64,000 nucleotides of DNA from Listeria weihenstephanensis (GTDB taxonomy: Bacteria; Bacillota; Bacilli; Lactobacillales; Listeriaceae). The stretch spans positions 387,001 to 451,000 of the forward strand of contig NZ_CP011102.1 in NCBI RefSeq assembly GCF_003534205.1. The letters run 5' to 3'. Under the pieces are notes generated by a model. It searched no databases. It saw only the letters and a list, made by a program, of their open reading frames with translations, and was not told the origin of the DNA. The translations under genes and the position numbers were made by a program. Every line of letters starts with the position of its first letter. The stretch's first letter is position 1. Positions 26,306 to 35,884 of this stretch are shown in pieces.

Positions 26306-27383
26306 CCCGCGTATTTATCATAAGGAAGTGTTGACATTGCTCCGTGCGGGTTATCGGGTGAATTATTATGCGGTGGCAGGTACGAATGATGCGTTGCCGG
26401 AACATCCTGACTTAACGATAACACGATTACCGAAAAGGGGATTGGCGAAGCGGTTTCTAACGTGGCGATATTTCTTGCAGGAAGTAAAGCGGAAACAGCC
26501 GGATGCGGTACATCTGCATGATCCAGAGTTGTTGTTTTTAGTTCCGCGAATGAAGAAAGTGACGCAGGCAAAGATTGTTTTCGATATGCACGAGGATTTT
26601 CCTTCTGCGCTGAAAAGTAAGCGAATAAAAGGGATTCCGGTGCCGAATTGGTGTATTAAAGGCATGGCGCGCTATGAAAAAAAACGGTTGGCGCAAGTGG
26701 ATGCGATTTTGTTCGCGGAGAAATATTATAAAGAACAGTATTTGGGCATCGCGACGTATAAAGAAGATGTACTGAATTATCCTTTTTTGAAAGAGGAACC
26801 AAGTGAAGTTGAAAAATATGATGTGCCGACGCTAGTTTATGCGGGCGCGATTCATGAGATTCGTGGATTTAAAGAAATGCTAGGTGTGGCGAGTATTTTG
26901 AAACAGCGCGGCCATGTTTTTCAGTTGATTATTATTGGCCAAGTTCCGGAGCGATTGCGAACTTGGAGTGCGAATTATGTGGAAGCACATGGTTTAAAGA
27001 GTTGCGTGCAATTGAAAGGACGGCTCGATTTAGAGGCACTTAATCACTATTATGAGAAGTCTCATATTGGGCTGGCGCTTCTTCATCCAGAGCCGAATTA
27101 CGTGAAGTCACTGCCGACGAAGCTGTTTGAATATATGTCATTTGGTTTGCCGTATCTGGCTTCGGATTTTCCACTTTGGCGCGAATTAATGATGGATAGT
27201 GCAAGTGGAATTCCTGTGGATGTGGGCGATGTATCTGGGATTGCGGATACGATTGAGGAACTTTTAAATGAACCAGAAATGTATAAGCGGTACGTTGTAG
27301 ATGGAAGAAATGAACATATATCGCACTATAATTGGCAACACGAAGCGGAAAAACTTTTGCAGACTTACGATATGCTTTTTTGA
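26262..27383 (+). CDS. GT4-type glycosyltransferase
   Basis: A 373-residue GT-B enzyme. The N-terminal domain has HPWNDPRIYHKEVL and DMHEDFPSA; the C-terminal domain has the sugar-nucleotide motif SLPTKLFEYMSFGLPYLASDF, close to the EX7E region of family 4. It overlaps the polymerase gene by 44 bases. It should add one sugar to the lipid-linked repeat unit; donor and acceptor are unknown. Confidence 0.85.
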   Translation: MKEIIVLSSVHPWNDPRIYHKEVLTLLRAGYRVNYYAVAGTNDALPEHPDLTITRLPKRGLAKRFLTWRYFLQEVKRKQPDAVHLHDPELLFLVPRMKKVTQAKIVFDMHEDFPSALKSKRIKGIPVPNWCIKGMARYEKKRLAQVDAILFAEKYYKEQYLGIATYKEDVLNYPFLKEEPSEVEKYDVPTLVYAGAIHEIRGFKEMLGVASILKQRGHVFQLIIIGQVPERLRTWSANYVEAHGLKSCVQLKGRLDLEALNHYYEKSHIGLALLHPEPNYVKSLPTKLFEYMSFGLPYLASDFPLWRELMMDSASGIPVDVGDVSGIADTIEELLNEPEMYKRYVVDGRNEHISHYNWQHEAEKLLQTYDMLF

Positions 27384-27395
27384 AAGGATAAGATT

Positions 27396-28589
27396 ATGAA
27401 ATTACTTTATATTCATCAACATTATGAGGAACATAAAGGGGCTACGAGGTCATATGAGTTATCGAAGCATTTCTTAGCAAAGGGTGCCGAGGTGGTTATG
27501 ATCAGTGGGCAAGGCGATTCACATACGACGGAAGAGGGACTTGTCGTGAAGGCAACGCACACCGCCTATCATCAAAAAATGTCGAAAATGAGACGGATAT
27601 TCGCATTTATTCACTTTTTTATGCGTAGTATTGTTCTTGGAATACGAGAGAAAAATATCGATCAAATATATGCAACATCAACGCCACTTACGGTGGGGCT
27701 TGTTGGCTTGATTTTGAGTAAGTTAAAACGAAAAGCCTTTATTTTCGAGGTGCGGGATGTATGGCCAGATGTTCCCATTCAATTAGGTATTATTGAAAAT
27801 GTGTGGATGATTCACTTGTTGAAGTGGCTAGAATTACGGATTTACGCGGGTGCTACGCATATCGTTGTTTTGTCGGAAGGGATGAAACAGAATCTACTGG
27901 AAAAAAAGGTCCCAGAGAACAAAATAACGGTTGCAGAGAATTTTGCGAATCGGGAGCTTGTTCGAGAGAGTAATGAGGAGCAGCCAGAGGATACGGAGTT
28001 GAGCAGATGGACGGATGGTCGGTTCGTGGTCGTTCACCCAGGTACGATGGGGCTTGTGAATGGCGCTGGTTATCTCGTTACGTGTGCGGAAAGGTTGCAA
28101 CACAATGAGGCTATTCGCTTCCTTCTCATCGGTGAGGGATCTGAAAAACGGGAAATCCAAGCGCAGATTGAAGCCAAGAAGCTCACGAATATTCGGGTTT
28201 TGGACGCAAAAGCAAAAAAAGAAACGCTCCAAATTGTTTCAGGGTGTCAGATGGGAACGATGCTTGTGACAGATGAGCCTATTTTGCAGGATAATAGCGC
28301 CAATAAATTCTTTGATTTCCTAGCGTGTGGCTTGCCGATTGTGTTGAATTATAGAGGTTGGCAAAAGCAAGTGTTAGAAGAGAGTGGTGCAGGAAAAGGC
28401 TTTGCTCATAGGGATGTGGAAGGTTATTGCGCCTTTGTGGAGGGTTTGGCCACGGATCGTGACAGTTGGCACCAAGCGCACCAAGCATCGCAACAATTAG
28501 CGGAAAAATATGATGTGAACCGAGTTGCTGATCGAATTTGGCATGCTATTACAAATGTGAGGAGTGTTCCTGTTGAAGCGTTGGATTGA
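27396..28589 (+). CDS. GT4-type glycosyltransferase (WbuB-like)
   Basis: A 397-residue GT-B enzyme beginning MKLLYIHQHYEEHKGATRSYE, a start shared with WbuB-like transferases of amino-sugar polymers. The C-terminal domain shows NSANKFFDFLACGLPIVLNYRG as the nucleotide-sugar motif. It starts 12 bases after the preceding transferase and overlaps the start region of the sugar transferase gene. Substrate unknown. Confidence 0.85.
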   Translation: MKLLYIHQHYEEHKGATRSYELSKHFLAKGAEVVMISGQGDSHTTEEGLVVKATHTAYHQKMSKMRRIFAFIHFFMRSIVLGIREKNIDQIYATSTPLTVGLVGLILSKLKRKAFIFEVRDVWPDVPIQLGIIENVWMIHLLKWLELRIYAGATHIVVLSEGMKQNLLEKKVPENKITVAENFANRELVRESNEEQPEDTELSRWTDGRFVVVHPGTMGLVNGAGYLVTCAERLQHNEAIRFLLIGEGSEKREIQAQIEAKKLTNIRVLDAKAKKETLQIVSGCQMGTMLVTDEPILQDNSANKFFDFLACGLPIVLNYRGWQKQVLEESGAGKGFAHRDVEGYCAFVEGLATDRDSWHQAHQASQQLAEKYDVNRVADRIWHAITNVRSVPVEALD

Positions 28590-29166
28590 TTTATGTGTTG
28601 CCACTTTACTACTCGTTATTGCAAGTCCGATTATCTTAGTATGTGGCAGTATTTTTTATATTTTGTATCGAGAAAAGCCGTTTTATGTGAGTCAGCGAGC
28701 GGGAAAAGATGGGCTTCCGTTTTCTATCTATAAATTGAAGTCGATGCGCACGCTGGTTGATGAGGATGGTAATGCGCTTCCTGATGCTGAGCGGCTAACG
28801 AAATATGGTGTTATGCTTCGAAAATTGAGTATCGATGAGTTGCCGCAACTGCTTAATATTATCAAAGGCGAGATGAGCTTTATCGGGCCGCGTCCACTAT
28901 TACTAGAATACAACCAGCTTTACACGGAGGAGCAGCGGAGACGGCTGAACGTTTTACCTGGAATCACAGGGTTAGCGCAAGTCAAAGGACGTAACAGCCT
29001 AAGTTGGGAAGAAAAGTTCGACTTTGATTGCCATTATGTGAAGCATCAATCGCTGTTATTAGATTTCAAAATAGCGTTATTAACCATTTACAAAGTAGTA
29101 CAACGAGATGGCATTTCACAAGATGACCAAGCAACGATGTCCAAATTTACCGGAATAACTCCGTAA
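28573..29166 (+). CDS. Initiating sugar-phosphate transferase (PglC type)
   Basis: A 197-residue monotopic phosphoglycosyltransferase: one N-terminal membrane helix (about 5-28), then KLKSMRT, LSIDELPQLLNIIKGEMSFI and GPRPLLLEY, the hallmarks of the family with its Asp-Glu catalytic pair in IDELPQ. It transfers a sugar phosphate to undecaprenyl phosphate and so starts repeat-unit synthesis. I chose TTG at 28573, which lies 8 bases after GGAG and gives MKRWIDL as in the family; GTG at 28564 overlaps that site. With the dehydratase and aminotransferase its donor is probably a bacillosamine-like UDP-sugar. Confidence 0.88.
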   Translation: MKRWIDLCVATLLLVIASPIILVCGSIFYILYREKPFYVSQRAGKDGLPFSIYKLKSMRTLVDEDGNALPDAERLTKYGVMLRKLSIDELPQLLNIIKGEMSFIGPRPLLLEYNQLYTEEQRRRLNVLPGITGLAQVKGRNSLSWEEKFDFDCHYVKHQSLLLDFKIALLTIYKVVQRDGISQDDQATMSKFTGITP

Positions 29167-29184
29167 TACGAAAGGAAAGTCTAA

Positions 29185-30303
29185 ATGAATCAAATCCCAT
29201 TAGCAATTCCGCATATGAGTGGAAACGAACAAAAATACATCCAACAAGCCTTTGATACGAATTGGATTGCACCACTTGGGCCAAATGTAGATCAATTTGA
29301 AGCGAATTTAGCTACGTATTCTGGCGCTAAAGATGTGGCTGCTACAAGTTCTGGCACCAGCGCGATTCATCTTGCGCTCACACTTTTAAATGTACAGGCC
29401 GGCGACACCGTATTTTGTTCCACTTTTACATTTATTGCGAGTATTAATCCAGCTTTATACATTGGCGCCACACCAGTTTTCATCGATTCGGAAACAGATA
29501 CGTGGGGAATGAGTCCAGTCGCGCTTGGCAGAGCTTTAGAAGATGCAGCTACTAAAAATAAACTACCAAAAGCAATTATCGTGGTCCACTTATACGGTCA
29601 GAGCTGCAAAATGGACGAAATTATGGAGTTGGCGAATCGTTACGGAGTTCCAGTTGTGGAAGACGCTGCGGAATCGCTTGGTTCCACTTACAAAGGGCGC
29701 CAACTCGGTACAATCGGAGCGTTTGGCATCTATTCTTTCAACGGAAATAAAATTATCACGACATCTGGTGGCGGTGCCCTACTTTCCAATGATGCCACGC
29801 AAATTGAAAAAGCACGATATCTAGGTTCACAGGCAAAAGAAGTTGCACCGTATTATTCCCATAGTGAAGTTGGCTTCAATTATCGACTCAGCAACATATT
29901 AGCAGGGATTGGCATCGCGCAACTGGACGTTTTAGAAGAACGAATTGCGAAGAAAAGGGCGATATATGACGCGTATAAAGCCGCATTTGAAAACCATTCG
30001 GGTATTACTTTTTTATCTGAGTTGGAGGGGACGTTTAACAATCGCTGGTTGACGACGGTTTTATTAGAGAAGATGTCACCAGAAGACGTGATGGAGAAGT
30101 TGGCGGCAAAAGGTATTGAAAGCAGACGTTTATGGAAGCCGATGCACACGCAACCGCTGTTTGAAACGGCAACTTATTATAGCGAAGAGACAAGCAATGC
30201 CGATATTTTATTCGAAAAAGGATTGTGCTTACCGTCTGGAACGCAACTGACAGAGGGACAATTGGATTATGTCTGCAAAACATTGATGGAAATCATTAAG
30301 TAA
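29185..30303 (+). CDS. DegT/DnrJ-family sugar aminotransferase (PglE-like)
   Basis: A 372-residue PLP enzyme with the internal-aldimine Lys189 in SFNGNKIITTSGGG and the PLP-binding VVEDAAES. It begins with the family-typical NTWIAPLGP-like segment (FDTNWIAPLGP). It should aminate the C4 ketone made by the dehydratase at 21280. It is the last gene of the operon, 18 bases after the sugar transferase. No acetyltransferase of the PglD kind is in the cluster, so the sugar may keep a free amino group or be acetylated elsewhere. Confidence 0.88.
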   Translation: MNQIPLAIPHMSGNEQKYIQQAFDTNWIAPLGPNVDQFEANLATYSGAKDVAATSSGTSAIHLALTLLNVQAGDTVFCSTFTFIASINPALYIGATPVFIDSETDTWGMSPVALGRALEDAATKNKLPKAIIVVHLYGQSCKMDEIMELANRYGVPVVEDAAESLGSTYKGRQLGTIGAFGIYSFNGNKIITTSGGGALLSNDATQIEKARYLGSQAKEVAPYYSHSEVGFNYRLSNILAGIGIAQLDVLEERIAKKRAIYDAYKAAFENHSGITFLSELEGTFNNRWLTTVLLEKMSPEDVMEKLAAKGIESRRLWKPMHTQPLFETATYYSEETSNADILFEKGLCLPSGTQLTEGQLDYVCKTLMEIIK

Positions 30304-30383
30304 TTTTATTTGTAGGGGGAGATCCTTATTTCACGGCTGCTAAGACTGGCTAGAGATAAGCGATCCTACATAGGTCGTGAGTT

Positions 30384-30419
30384 AAATCTATGGCTTCGGA
30401 AGGGCTACTAGATTTTTAT
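30384..30419 (+). terminator. Terminator or attenuator between EPS operon and adhesin gene
   Basis: AAATCTATGGCTT pairs with GGGCTA(C)TAGATTT (one bulged C, G-U pairs), loop CGGAA, then TTTATAT. An upstream pair TGTAGG (30312-30317) / CCTACA (30364-30369) could form an alternative fold. It most simply ends the EPS transcript, 30 bases before the adhesin start codon. Confidence 0.6.
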
Positions 30420-30449
30420 ATAAAAACAACGAACTAAAAGGAGGAAAAG

Positions 30450-33400
30450 ATGAAGAAAATAGCTAAAATAGTACTTATCTTAGTTTTACTTATAGGCAGT
30501 GTACCGAGTGTGGCAAATGCTGCAACGGCAACGCATGAAGTGGTTCAAACGAGCATTACAGGGGATACATCAAAGAATACGATTAGCGTGCCGGTGAAAA
30601 AGACAGCCCGAGAAAAGAAATTGGATTTAGTCATTGTGCAGGATTTGTCCGGAAGTTTCCGCGATACGTACCCTAGTGTGGCGAGTGAGCTAAAAGAAGC
30701 GATTGATTTAATGAATCCAGTGATTGACCGTTCACAATTTATCGGTTACACATCGATTAAAGCTACCGACACAGCGCTACCGATTTACAGTGATCCAAAA
30801 ACAACGCTTGAGGTGCAAAATGCTGGGCAGTACAACGAATTTTTCAATGTTATCTATAAAAATGAGATGACGGATTCGGTTGCCAATACAAAAGCCGCGA
30901 TTGACAATGTGACGTCGAATCAATTATACGGTAATGGGACGCCGACTGCATATGGTATTCAAAAAGCGTTAGAAGAGTACCAATCCAAAAATCCTGTAAA
31001 AGAAGCGGGCCGCGAAACACTTTTTCTTGTCGTGACAGACGGCTTCCCGAATGGTGATATCAATGGGACAGCCTTGACGCCAAGTACATCGATGGTACCA
31101 CTTTTAGGCCCATCCACAGGTATTAATGCTGCACTTAATAACATTACATCCGCTGGGTACCTAACTTCTTTCGGATTATGGCAAAATAAAGCGGCGCTAG
31201 AAAACGAATGGGGTACAAGTCTATACAACAACTACAATAATTATATCAACACCAATGTACCAAACTTTGTTTCCCGTAGCGAATTTTTCTTCAATATGAA
31301 CAACAATGATAATTCGATTGAAGATTTTGCGTCCGCGGTGAAGGATATTATTCAAACGAACTTAAACGATCAATTGAGTATTTCTGAAAAAGTAAGCGCA
31401 GGACAAACATACGTTGCGGGTAGCGCAAAAGTGAAGAATAGCGCGGGGCAAACGGTGACTGTACCAGCGCCATATCAAGAGCCGACCTTTGAGAATCAAA
31501 CGTTGACGTGGAACCTAGATGCTTTACCAGAAGGTGATTACACCGTGACATTTGACGTTACCGGAAAAGTGCCTGTTAGCAATGCGCCGAGCATTACAGC
31601 GCAAGACATGACACTGGCAGAAGGTGCGACTTTTGATCCGATTCAAACGGTGAAACCAACAGCGACAGATGCAGCATCCACTAATTTAACATCAAAAATC
31701 AAAGTAACAGCCAATGATGTCGATACGAGTAAACCAGGCGTTTACCACGTGACATATGAAGTGGCAGGCGTTCTTCCAGCTAATGCAAATACGGCGATTT
31801 CACTCATCGATTCAGGAAAAGTTACGTATCGTGACGCTCTATTGAAAACATTAGAAAAATTAGATTTCACACCGAACGTAGCGGCGAAAACAACTACCAA
31901 AACAATCACAATTACGGTGACCGGAAAGCCGACGATTACAGCCAGTGACAAGACAATTTTCATAGGTGATGCTTATGATCCTAGAGCAGACATTGCAGCA
32001 AATGATGCCAAAGACGGAGACATTACTAGCCAAATCGAGATCATTAAAAATGATGTTGACAATATGAAAACAGGCGTATATGACGTGACGTATAAAGTAA
32101 CAAATAGCGTTGGGGAAAGCGCGACGAAAACGATTAAGGTGACTGTTCTGAGCAAACCGACAATCGAGGCTAAAAACCACACGATTTATGTCGGCGATTC
32201 TTTTGACCCGATGGCAGAAGTAAGTGCGAAAGACGCGAAAGATGGAAATATCACGGATAAAATTGAAATTGTTAAAAATGATGTAGATACGAGCAAGCCT
32301 GGTAAATATGACATCACGTACAAAGTAACAAACAGCATAGGCGAGAGTACGACTAAAACAGTACAAGTAACCGTCCTAAGTAAACCGACAATCGACGCGA
32401 AGGACCACTCCATTTTTGTAGGAGAAACCTTTGATCCATTGGCTGAAGTTAGCGCAAAGGATGCAAAAGATGGCGATATTACCGACAAAATTGAACTCGT
32501 TAAAAATGATGTCGATAATACGAAAACAGGTGTGTATGACGTAACCTATAAAGTAACAAATAGCATAGGCGAAAGTACGACTAAAACGATTCAAGTAACG
32601 GTGCTAAGTAAACCAATCATCCAGGCGAAAGACCATACAATTTATGTGGGAGATAGTTTTGATCCGACAGCAGAAGTCACAGCTAGAGACGCGAAAGACG
32701 GAGATATCACCAACAAAATTGAAATCGTTAAAAGTGATGTTGACAACACGAAACCTGGCGTATACGATGTGACGTATAAAGTAACAAATAGCGTGGGGGA
32801 AAGCAACACGAAGACTATCAAGGTAACAGTTCTAAGCAAACCAACCATTGATGCTAAAGACCACACGATTTATGTAGGAGACAAATTTGATGCGATGGCA
32901 GAAGTGAGCGCGAAAGACGCAAAAGACGGAAACATCACGGATAAAATTGAAATTATTAAAAGTGATGTTGACACAAGTAAACCAGGCGTGTATGATATCA
33001 CGTATAAAGTAACAAATAGTGTGGGGGAAAGCACTACTAAAACGGTGCAAGTAACAGTGCTAAGCAAACCAACCATTGATGCCAAAGACCACACGATTTA
33101 TGTAGGAGACAAATTCGATCCGATGGCAGAAGTCAGTGCGAAAGATGCAAAAGACGGAAACATCACGGACAAAATTGAAATTGTTAGAAATGACGTTGAT
33201 ACAAGCAAAGCAGGCGTGTACGATATCACGTATAAAGTAACGAACAGTGTAGGCGAAAGCGTGATGATAACAGTCCAAGTGACCGTTCTTGAGAAAAAAG
33301 GAACGACACCACCTGGCAAAGTAGATCCGAATAAACCAAATAAACCGCTGAAACCAGTTCTTGAAGTAAAAGGGAATTCGGGGGAAAAAGCACCGATAAA

Positions 33401-33542
33401 AGAAAGCAAACAACCAACAGCTATGAGAAGCTCGGAAAACACATTACCAAAAACCGGAGATAGTAATGAATCACATGTATTATTTGGTTTTGGGTTAATT
33501 GCAAGTATGGTTGTTATTTTACGAGGTAGAAGAAGCAAGTAA
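30450..33542 (+). CDS. LPXTG surface protein: VWA domain plus six Ig-like repeats
   Basis: A 1030-residue cell-wall protein. Signal peptide (1-24, ending ANA), a von Willebrand factor A domain (about 58-300) with the metal site DLSGS at 65-69, a beta domain (about 310-490), six 76-residue Ig-like repeats (493-948, DUF5011-like), a Pro/Lys linker, and a sortase A signal LPKTG at 999-1003 followed by a hydrophobic segment and RGRRSK. It is probably a metal-dependent adhesin on a stalk. AAAGGAGG precedes the ATG. Monocistronic, with terminators on both sides. Confidence 0.92.
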   Translation: MKKIAKIVLILVLLIGSVPSVANAATATHEVVQTSITGDTSKNTISVPVKKTAREKKLDLVIVQDLSGSFRDTYPSVASELKEAIDLMNPVIDRSQFIGYTSIKATDTALPIYSDPKTTLEVQNAGQYNEFFNVIYKNEMTDSVANTKAAIDNVTSNQLYGNGTPTAYGIQKALEEYQSKNPVKEAGRETLFLVVTDGFPNGDINGTALTPSTSMVPLLGPSTGINAALNNITSAGYLTSFGLWQNKAALENEWGTSLYNNYNNYINTNVPNFVSRSEFFFNMNNNDNSIEDFASAVKDIIQTNLNDQLSISEKVSAGQTYVAGSAKVKNSAGQTVTVPAPYQEPTFENQTLTWNLDALPEGDYTVTFDVTGKVPVSNAPSITAQDMTLAEGATFDPIQTVKPTATDAASTNLTSKIKVTANDVDTSKPGVYHVTYEVAGVLPANANTAISLIDSGKVTYRDALLKTLEKLDFTPNVAAKTTTKTITITVTGKPTITASDKTIFIGDAYDPRADIAANDAKDGDITSQIEIIKNDVDNMKTGVYDVTYKVTNSVGESATKTIKVTVLSKPTIEAKNHTIYVGDSFDPMAEVSAKDAKDGNITDKIEIVKNDVDTSKPGKYDITYKVTNSIGESTTKTVQVTVLSKPTIDAKDHSIFVGETFDPLAEVSAKDAKDGDITDKIELVKNDVDNTKTGVYDVTYKVTNSIGESTTKTIQVTVLSKPIIQAKDHTIYVGDSFDPTAEVTARDAKDGDITNKIEIVKSDVDNTKPGVYDVTYKVTNSVGESNTKTIKVTVLSKPTIDAKDHTIYVGDKFDAMAEVSAKDAKDGNITDKIEIIKSDVDTSKPGVYDITYKVTNSVGESTTKTVQVTVLSKPTIDAKDHTIYVGDKFDPMAEVSAKDAKDGNITDKIEIVRNDVDTSKAGVYDITYKVTNSVGESVMITVQVTVLEKKGTTPPGKVDPNKPNKPLKPVLEVKGNSGEKAPIKESKQPTAMRSSENTLPKTGDSNESHVLFGFGLIASMVVILRGRRSK
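31926..33293 (+). repeat. Six tandem 228-bp repeats in the adhesin gene
   Basis: Each unit codes for 76 residues starting KP-I-A and containing DAKDG, KIE and GVYD(V/I)TYKVTNS. Units 5 and 6 are nearly identical, which suggests recent duplication and makes copy-number change by recombination or assembly collapse likely. Confidence 0.92.
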
Positions 33543-33555
33543 TAGCAGGAATAAA

Positions 33556-33601
33556 TCGATAGAAATCGCATGTATGTTGTGTGATCTCTATCGGTTTTTT
33601 T
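33556..33601 (+). terminator. Terminator after the adhesin gene
   Basis: CGATAGAAATC pairs imperfectly with GATCTCTATCG around a central loop, followed by a run of seven T. It lies between the convergent adhesin and SEDS genes. Confidence 0.65.
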
Positions 33602-33629
33602 ATGGATTTTATGACACATGTTTTTTGGA

Positions 33630-34742
33630 TTAAGCACGACCAAAACTCGTATCATCGCATTTGATAACAGCAAGAATCACGCCGAGCGCAATCATATTAC
33701 CAAGCGTCGAACTACCACCATAACTAATAAACGGCAGCGGAATCCCGGTCAGTGGCATGAGGCCAATGGTCATCGCGATATTCTCGAAAATATTGAAGGC
33801 GAACATCATGGCGAAACCGGCGATAACGTACGTGGAAAAACTATTTTTCATATGCAGCGCGGCGATGATGAGTTGGTGGATGAAAAGCATGAACAGGATG
33901 AGTAGTAGACTGGCGCCGATGAAGCCGAATTGGTTGCCGATGGTGCTGAAAATCATGTCAGTGTGGCTTTCGGGGATGTAGACGTATGGTGAATTGCTGC
34001 CGGACATCGTTCCAGAGCCGATTGCTTTGAGGGAGCGGTCGACTTGATAGAAGGAATTGGGATCGCTTGCTGGGTCGAGCCATGTGTGGACGCGCCGAAA
34101 TTGGTAGCTTTTGAAGCCGATTTTTTCGAGTAGATTGACGTGATAGACGACGAGATAGAGGCCACCGCTTACTGCGACAACGAGTGAGGTTAGGATGGTG
34201 ATGATGAGCTTGGTGGATTTCAGGGCCAGGATGCTGATCGTGAAGGCGCTGACGAAATAGACGATGGTCGTGCCGAGATCGGGCTGTTTCATGATTAAAA
34301 GTAGGACAACGCCAGCGAGTGACCACGTGATGAGTAGCTGTTTCCAGATGATGCGCTCGTATTTTGCCGCAAAATGGGCGATGACGATGATGAACATGGA
34401 TTTGGCGATTTCGGACGGTTGTAAGGAGAATCCGGCCAGCTGATACCAACGTGTGGCGCCGTTAATTTTGGATACGAGTGGGTTTGGTATGAGGATGCCG
34501 GCGAGCAGGATAAGCATCGCGAAGTATACCCAGAGAATGTTGGCGCGGATGAAGGTCATGTCGAGTTTTGATAGGAGGAATACGGCGGTGAAGCCAACGA
34601 TGATGAAGATGATTTGCATGCGAAAGAAGTTGGTGTCGTATTGGTTGGTTTGTTGGGCCATGAAGATAGCGAGGCAGCCAATCATGGATAGGAGGCAGAC
34701 GATGACGACTAGGCTTTCGCGAAGTCTATTGTTGGTTTGCAT
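33630..34742 (-). CDS. SEDS-family protein (FtsW/RodA-like), second of a pair
   Basis: A 370-residue membrane protein with about 10 helices. SEDS hallmarks: FSLQPSEIAKS, KQPDLGTTIV, YIPESHTDMIFS and GIPLPFISYGGSS. These proteins polymerise lipid II glycan strands together with a class B PBP. It overlaps the upstream SEDS gene by 17 bases, and no PBP gene is beside it. The pair next to a Mg2+ ATPase matches lmo2687-lmo2689 of L. monocytogenes. Whether it serves elongation or division cannot be told from sequence. Confidence 0.88.
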   Translation of the reverse strand: MQTNNRLRESLVVIVCLLSMIGCLAIFMAQQTNQYDTNFFRMQIIFIIVGFTAVFLLSKLDMTFIRANILWVYFAMLILLAGILIPNPLVSKINGATRWYQLAGFSLQPSEIAKSMFIIVIAHFAAKYERIIWKQLLITWSLAGVVLLLIMKQPDLGTTIVYFVSAFTISILALKSTKLIITILTSLVVAVSGGLYLVVYHVNLLEKIGFKSYQFRRVHTWLDPASDPNSFYQVDRSLKAIGSGTMSGSNSPYVYIPESHTDMIFSTIGNQFGFIGASLLLILFMLFIHQLIIAALHMKNSFSTYVIAGFAMMFAFNIFENIAMTIGLMPLTGIPLPFISYGGSSTLGNMIALGVILAVIKCDDTSFGRA

Positions 34743-35880
34743 GGATATTCCTTCTTTCTGTGAGGGTTATTTGGCGTTCGGCGCTGATCAGAAATCCGAC
34801 GCCGCACGATAGGGTAATAATGGAGGTGCCGCCGAAGCTGATAAATGGCAACGGGACGCCGGTGAGTGGAATCATACCGCTGACGCCACCGAGGTTGAGG
34901 ATGGCTTGGACGGCGATCCAGGTCGCAAAACCGATGCAGATGGACGTGTCGAATGCGGAATGGCTGCGAAGTGCGATGTGAAGGGCTTTCCAGATGAAAA
35001 ATAGGATGAGAGTCAGAGTCACGAGAATGCCGATGATGCCGAGTTCTTCTGAGATGACCGCGCTGATAAAGTCGGTATGGGATTCGGGCAGGAAACCGAG
35101 TTTTTGGACGCTTTGGCCGAATCCTTTGCCGAATATGCCGCCATCTGCAATCGCGTAGTAGCCGTTTCTGAGTTGATAGGAAGCGTCGAGATTGGCTTCG
35201 CTGAACGGGTCAAGGAACGCGAAACGACCGAGCCTAGCTTGACTGAAAAATTTGGGATGAAGTAGGTACGTGATGCCGAGACTGAGGGTGGCGAACAGGA
35301 TACCGGTGATGGCGATTTGGCTGAGTCTGCGCGCGGATAGCCCGGATGTGAGTAGTTGGGCGGCGAAAATAGACAGGACAATGAAGCTGGTGCCGAGGTC
35401 TGGTTGCAAAATGATAAGGCCGGCGCAAAATAGGATGAAACCGATGAGTAAGTAGGTGACGCGATTGGATTGCGCCATGTTTTTGAAGTAATGCACGCTG
35501 AAGTTTCCGGTCACGATGATGAGCAGGATTTTGACGAGTTCGGTTGGTTGGAGCGTGGCGCCGCCAAGTTGAATCCAGCGCTGGGCGTTGTTTGTCGCTG
35601 TGCCGGTAAGTAGGACGAGAATTAGCAGGAGGACAGCGATGCCGCCTGCTAATTTCATCGTTTTTTTGGAACAGAATGGTACGGTTTTTAGTTTGGCAAA
35701 GAAGAATAAGCAGCCGAGACCAATCGCGTAAAAAATGGCTTGGCGAATCGCGAAATGTTGGCTGGAAACGGCGTAACGGTTGCTCGCAGCTGCGTAACTG
35801 GCGCTGTAAACCATGAGGCAACTCCAAATTCCTGTGGCGATGTAAGCGAGAAGTATGAGATGGTTCTGCTTGGTCAACAT
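34726..35880 (-). CDS. SEDS-family protein (FtsW/RodA-like), first of a pair
   Basis: A 384-residue membrane protein with about 10 helices and the conserved stretches ATLQPTELVK, LQPDLGTSFIVL, FLPESHTDFISAVI and GVPLPFISFGGTS. It lies 4 bases downstream of mgtA and overlaps the next SEDS gene by 17 bases, so all three are probably co-transcribed and under the same magnesium-responsive leader. That would tie glycan polymerase supply to Mg2+ status, an inference from arrangement. Confidence 0.88.
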   Translation of the reverse strand: MLTKQNHLILLAYIATGIWSCLMVYSASYAAASNRYAVSSQHFAIRQAIFYAIGLGCLFFFAKLKTVPFCSKKTMKLAGGIAVLLLILVLLTGTATNNAQRWIQLGGATLQPTELVKILLIIVTGNFSVHYFKNMAQSNRVTYLLIGFILFCAGLIILQPDLGTSFIVLSIFAAQLLTSGLSARRLSQIAITGILFATLSLGITYLLHPKFFSQARLGRFAFLDPFSEANLDASYQLRNGYYAIADGGIFGKGFGQSVQKLGFLPESHTDFISAVISEELGIIGILVTLTLILFFIWKALHIALRSHSAFDTSICIGFATWIAVQAILNLGGVSGMIPLTGVPLPFISFGGTSIITLSCGVGFLISAERQITLTERRNIHANQQ

Positions 35881-35884
35881 CGAC

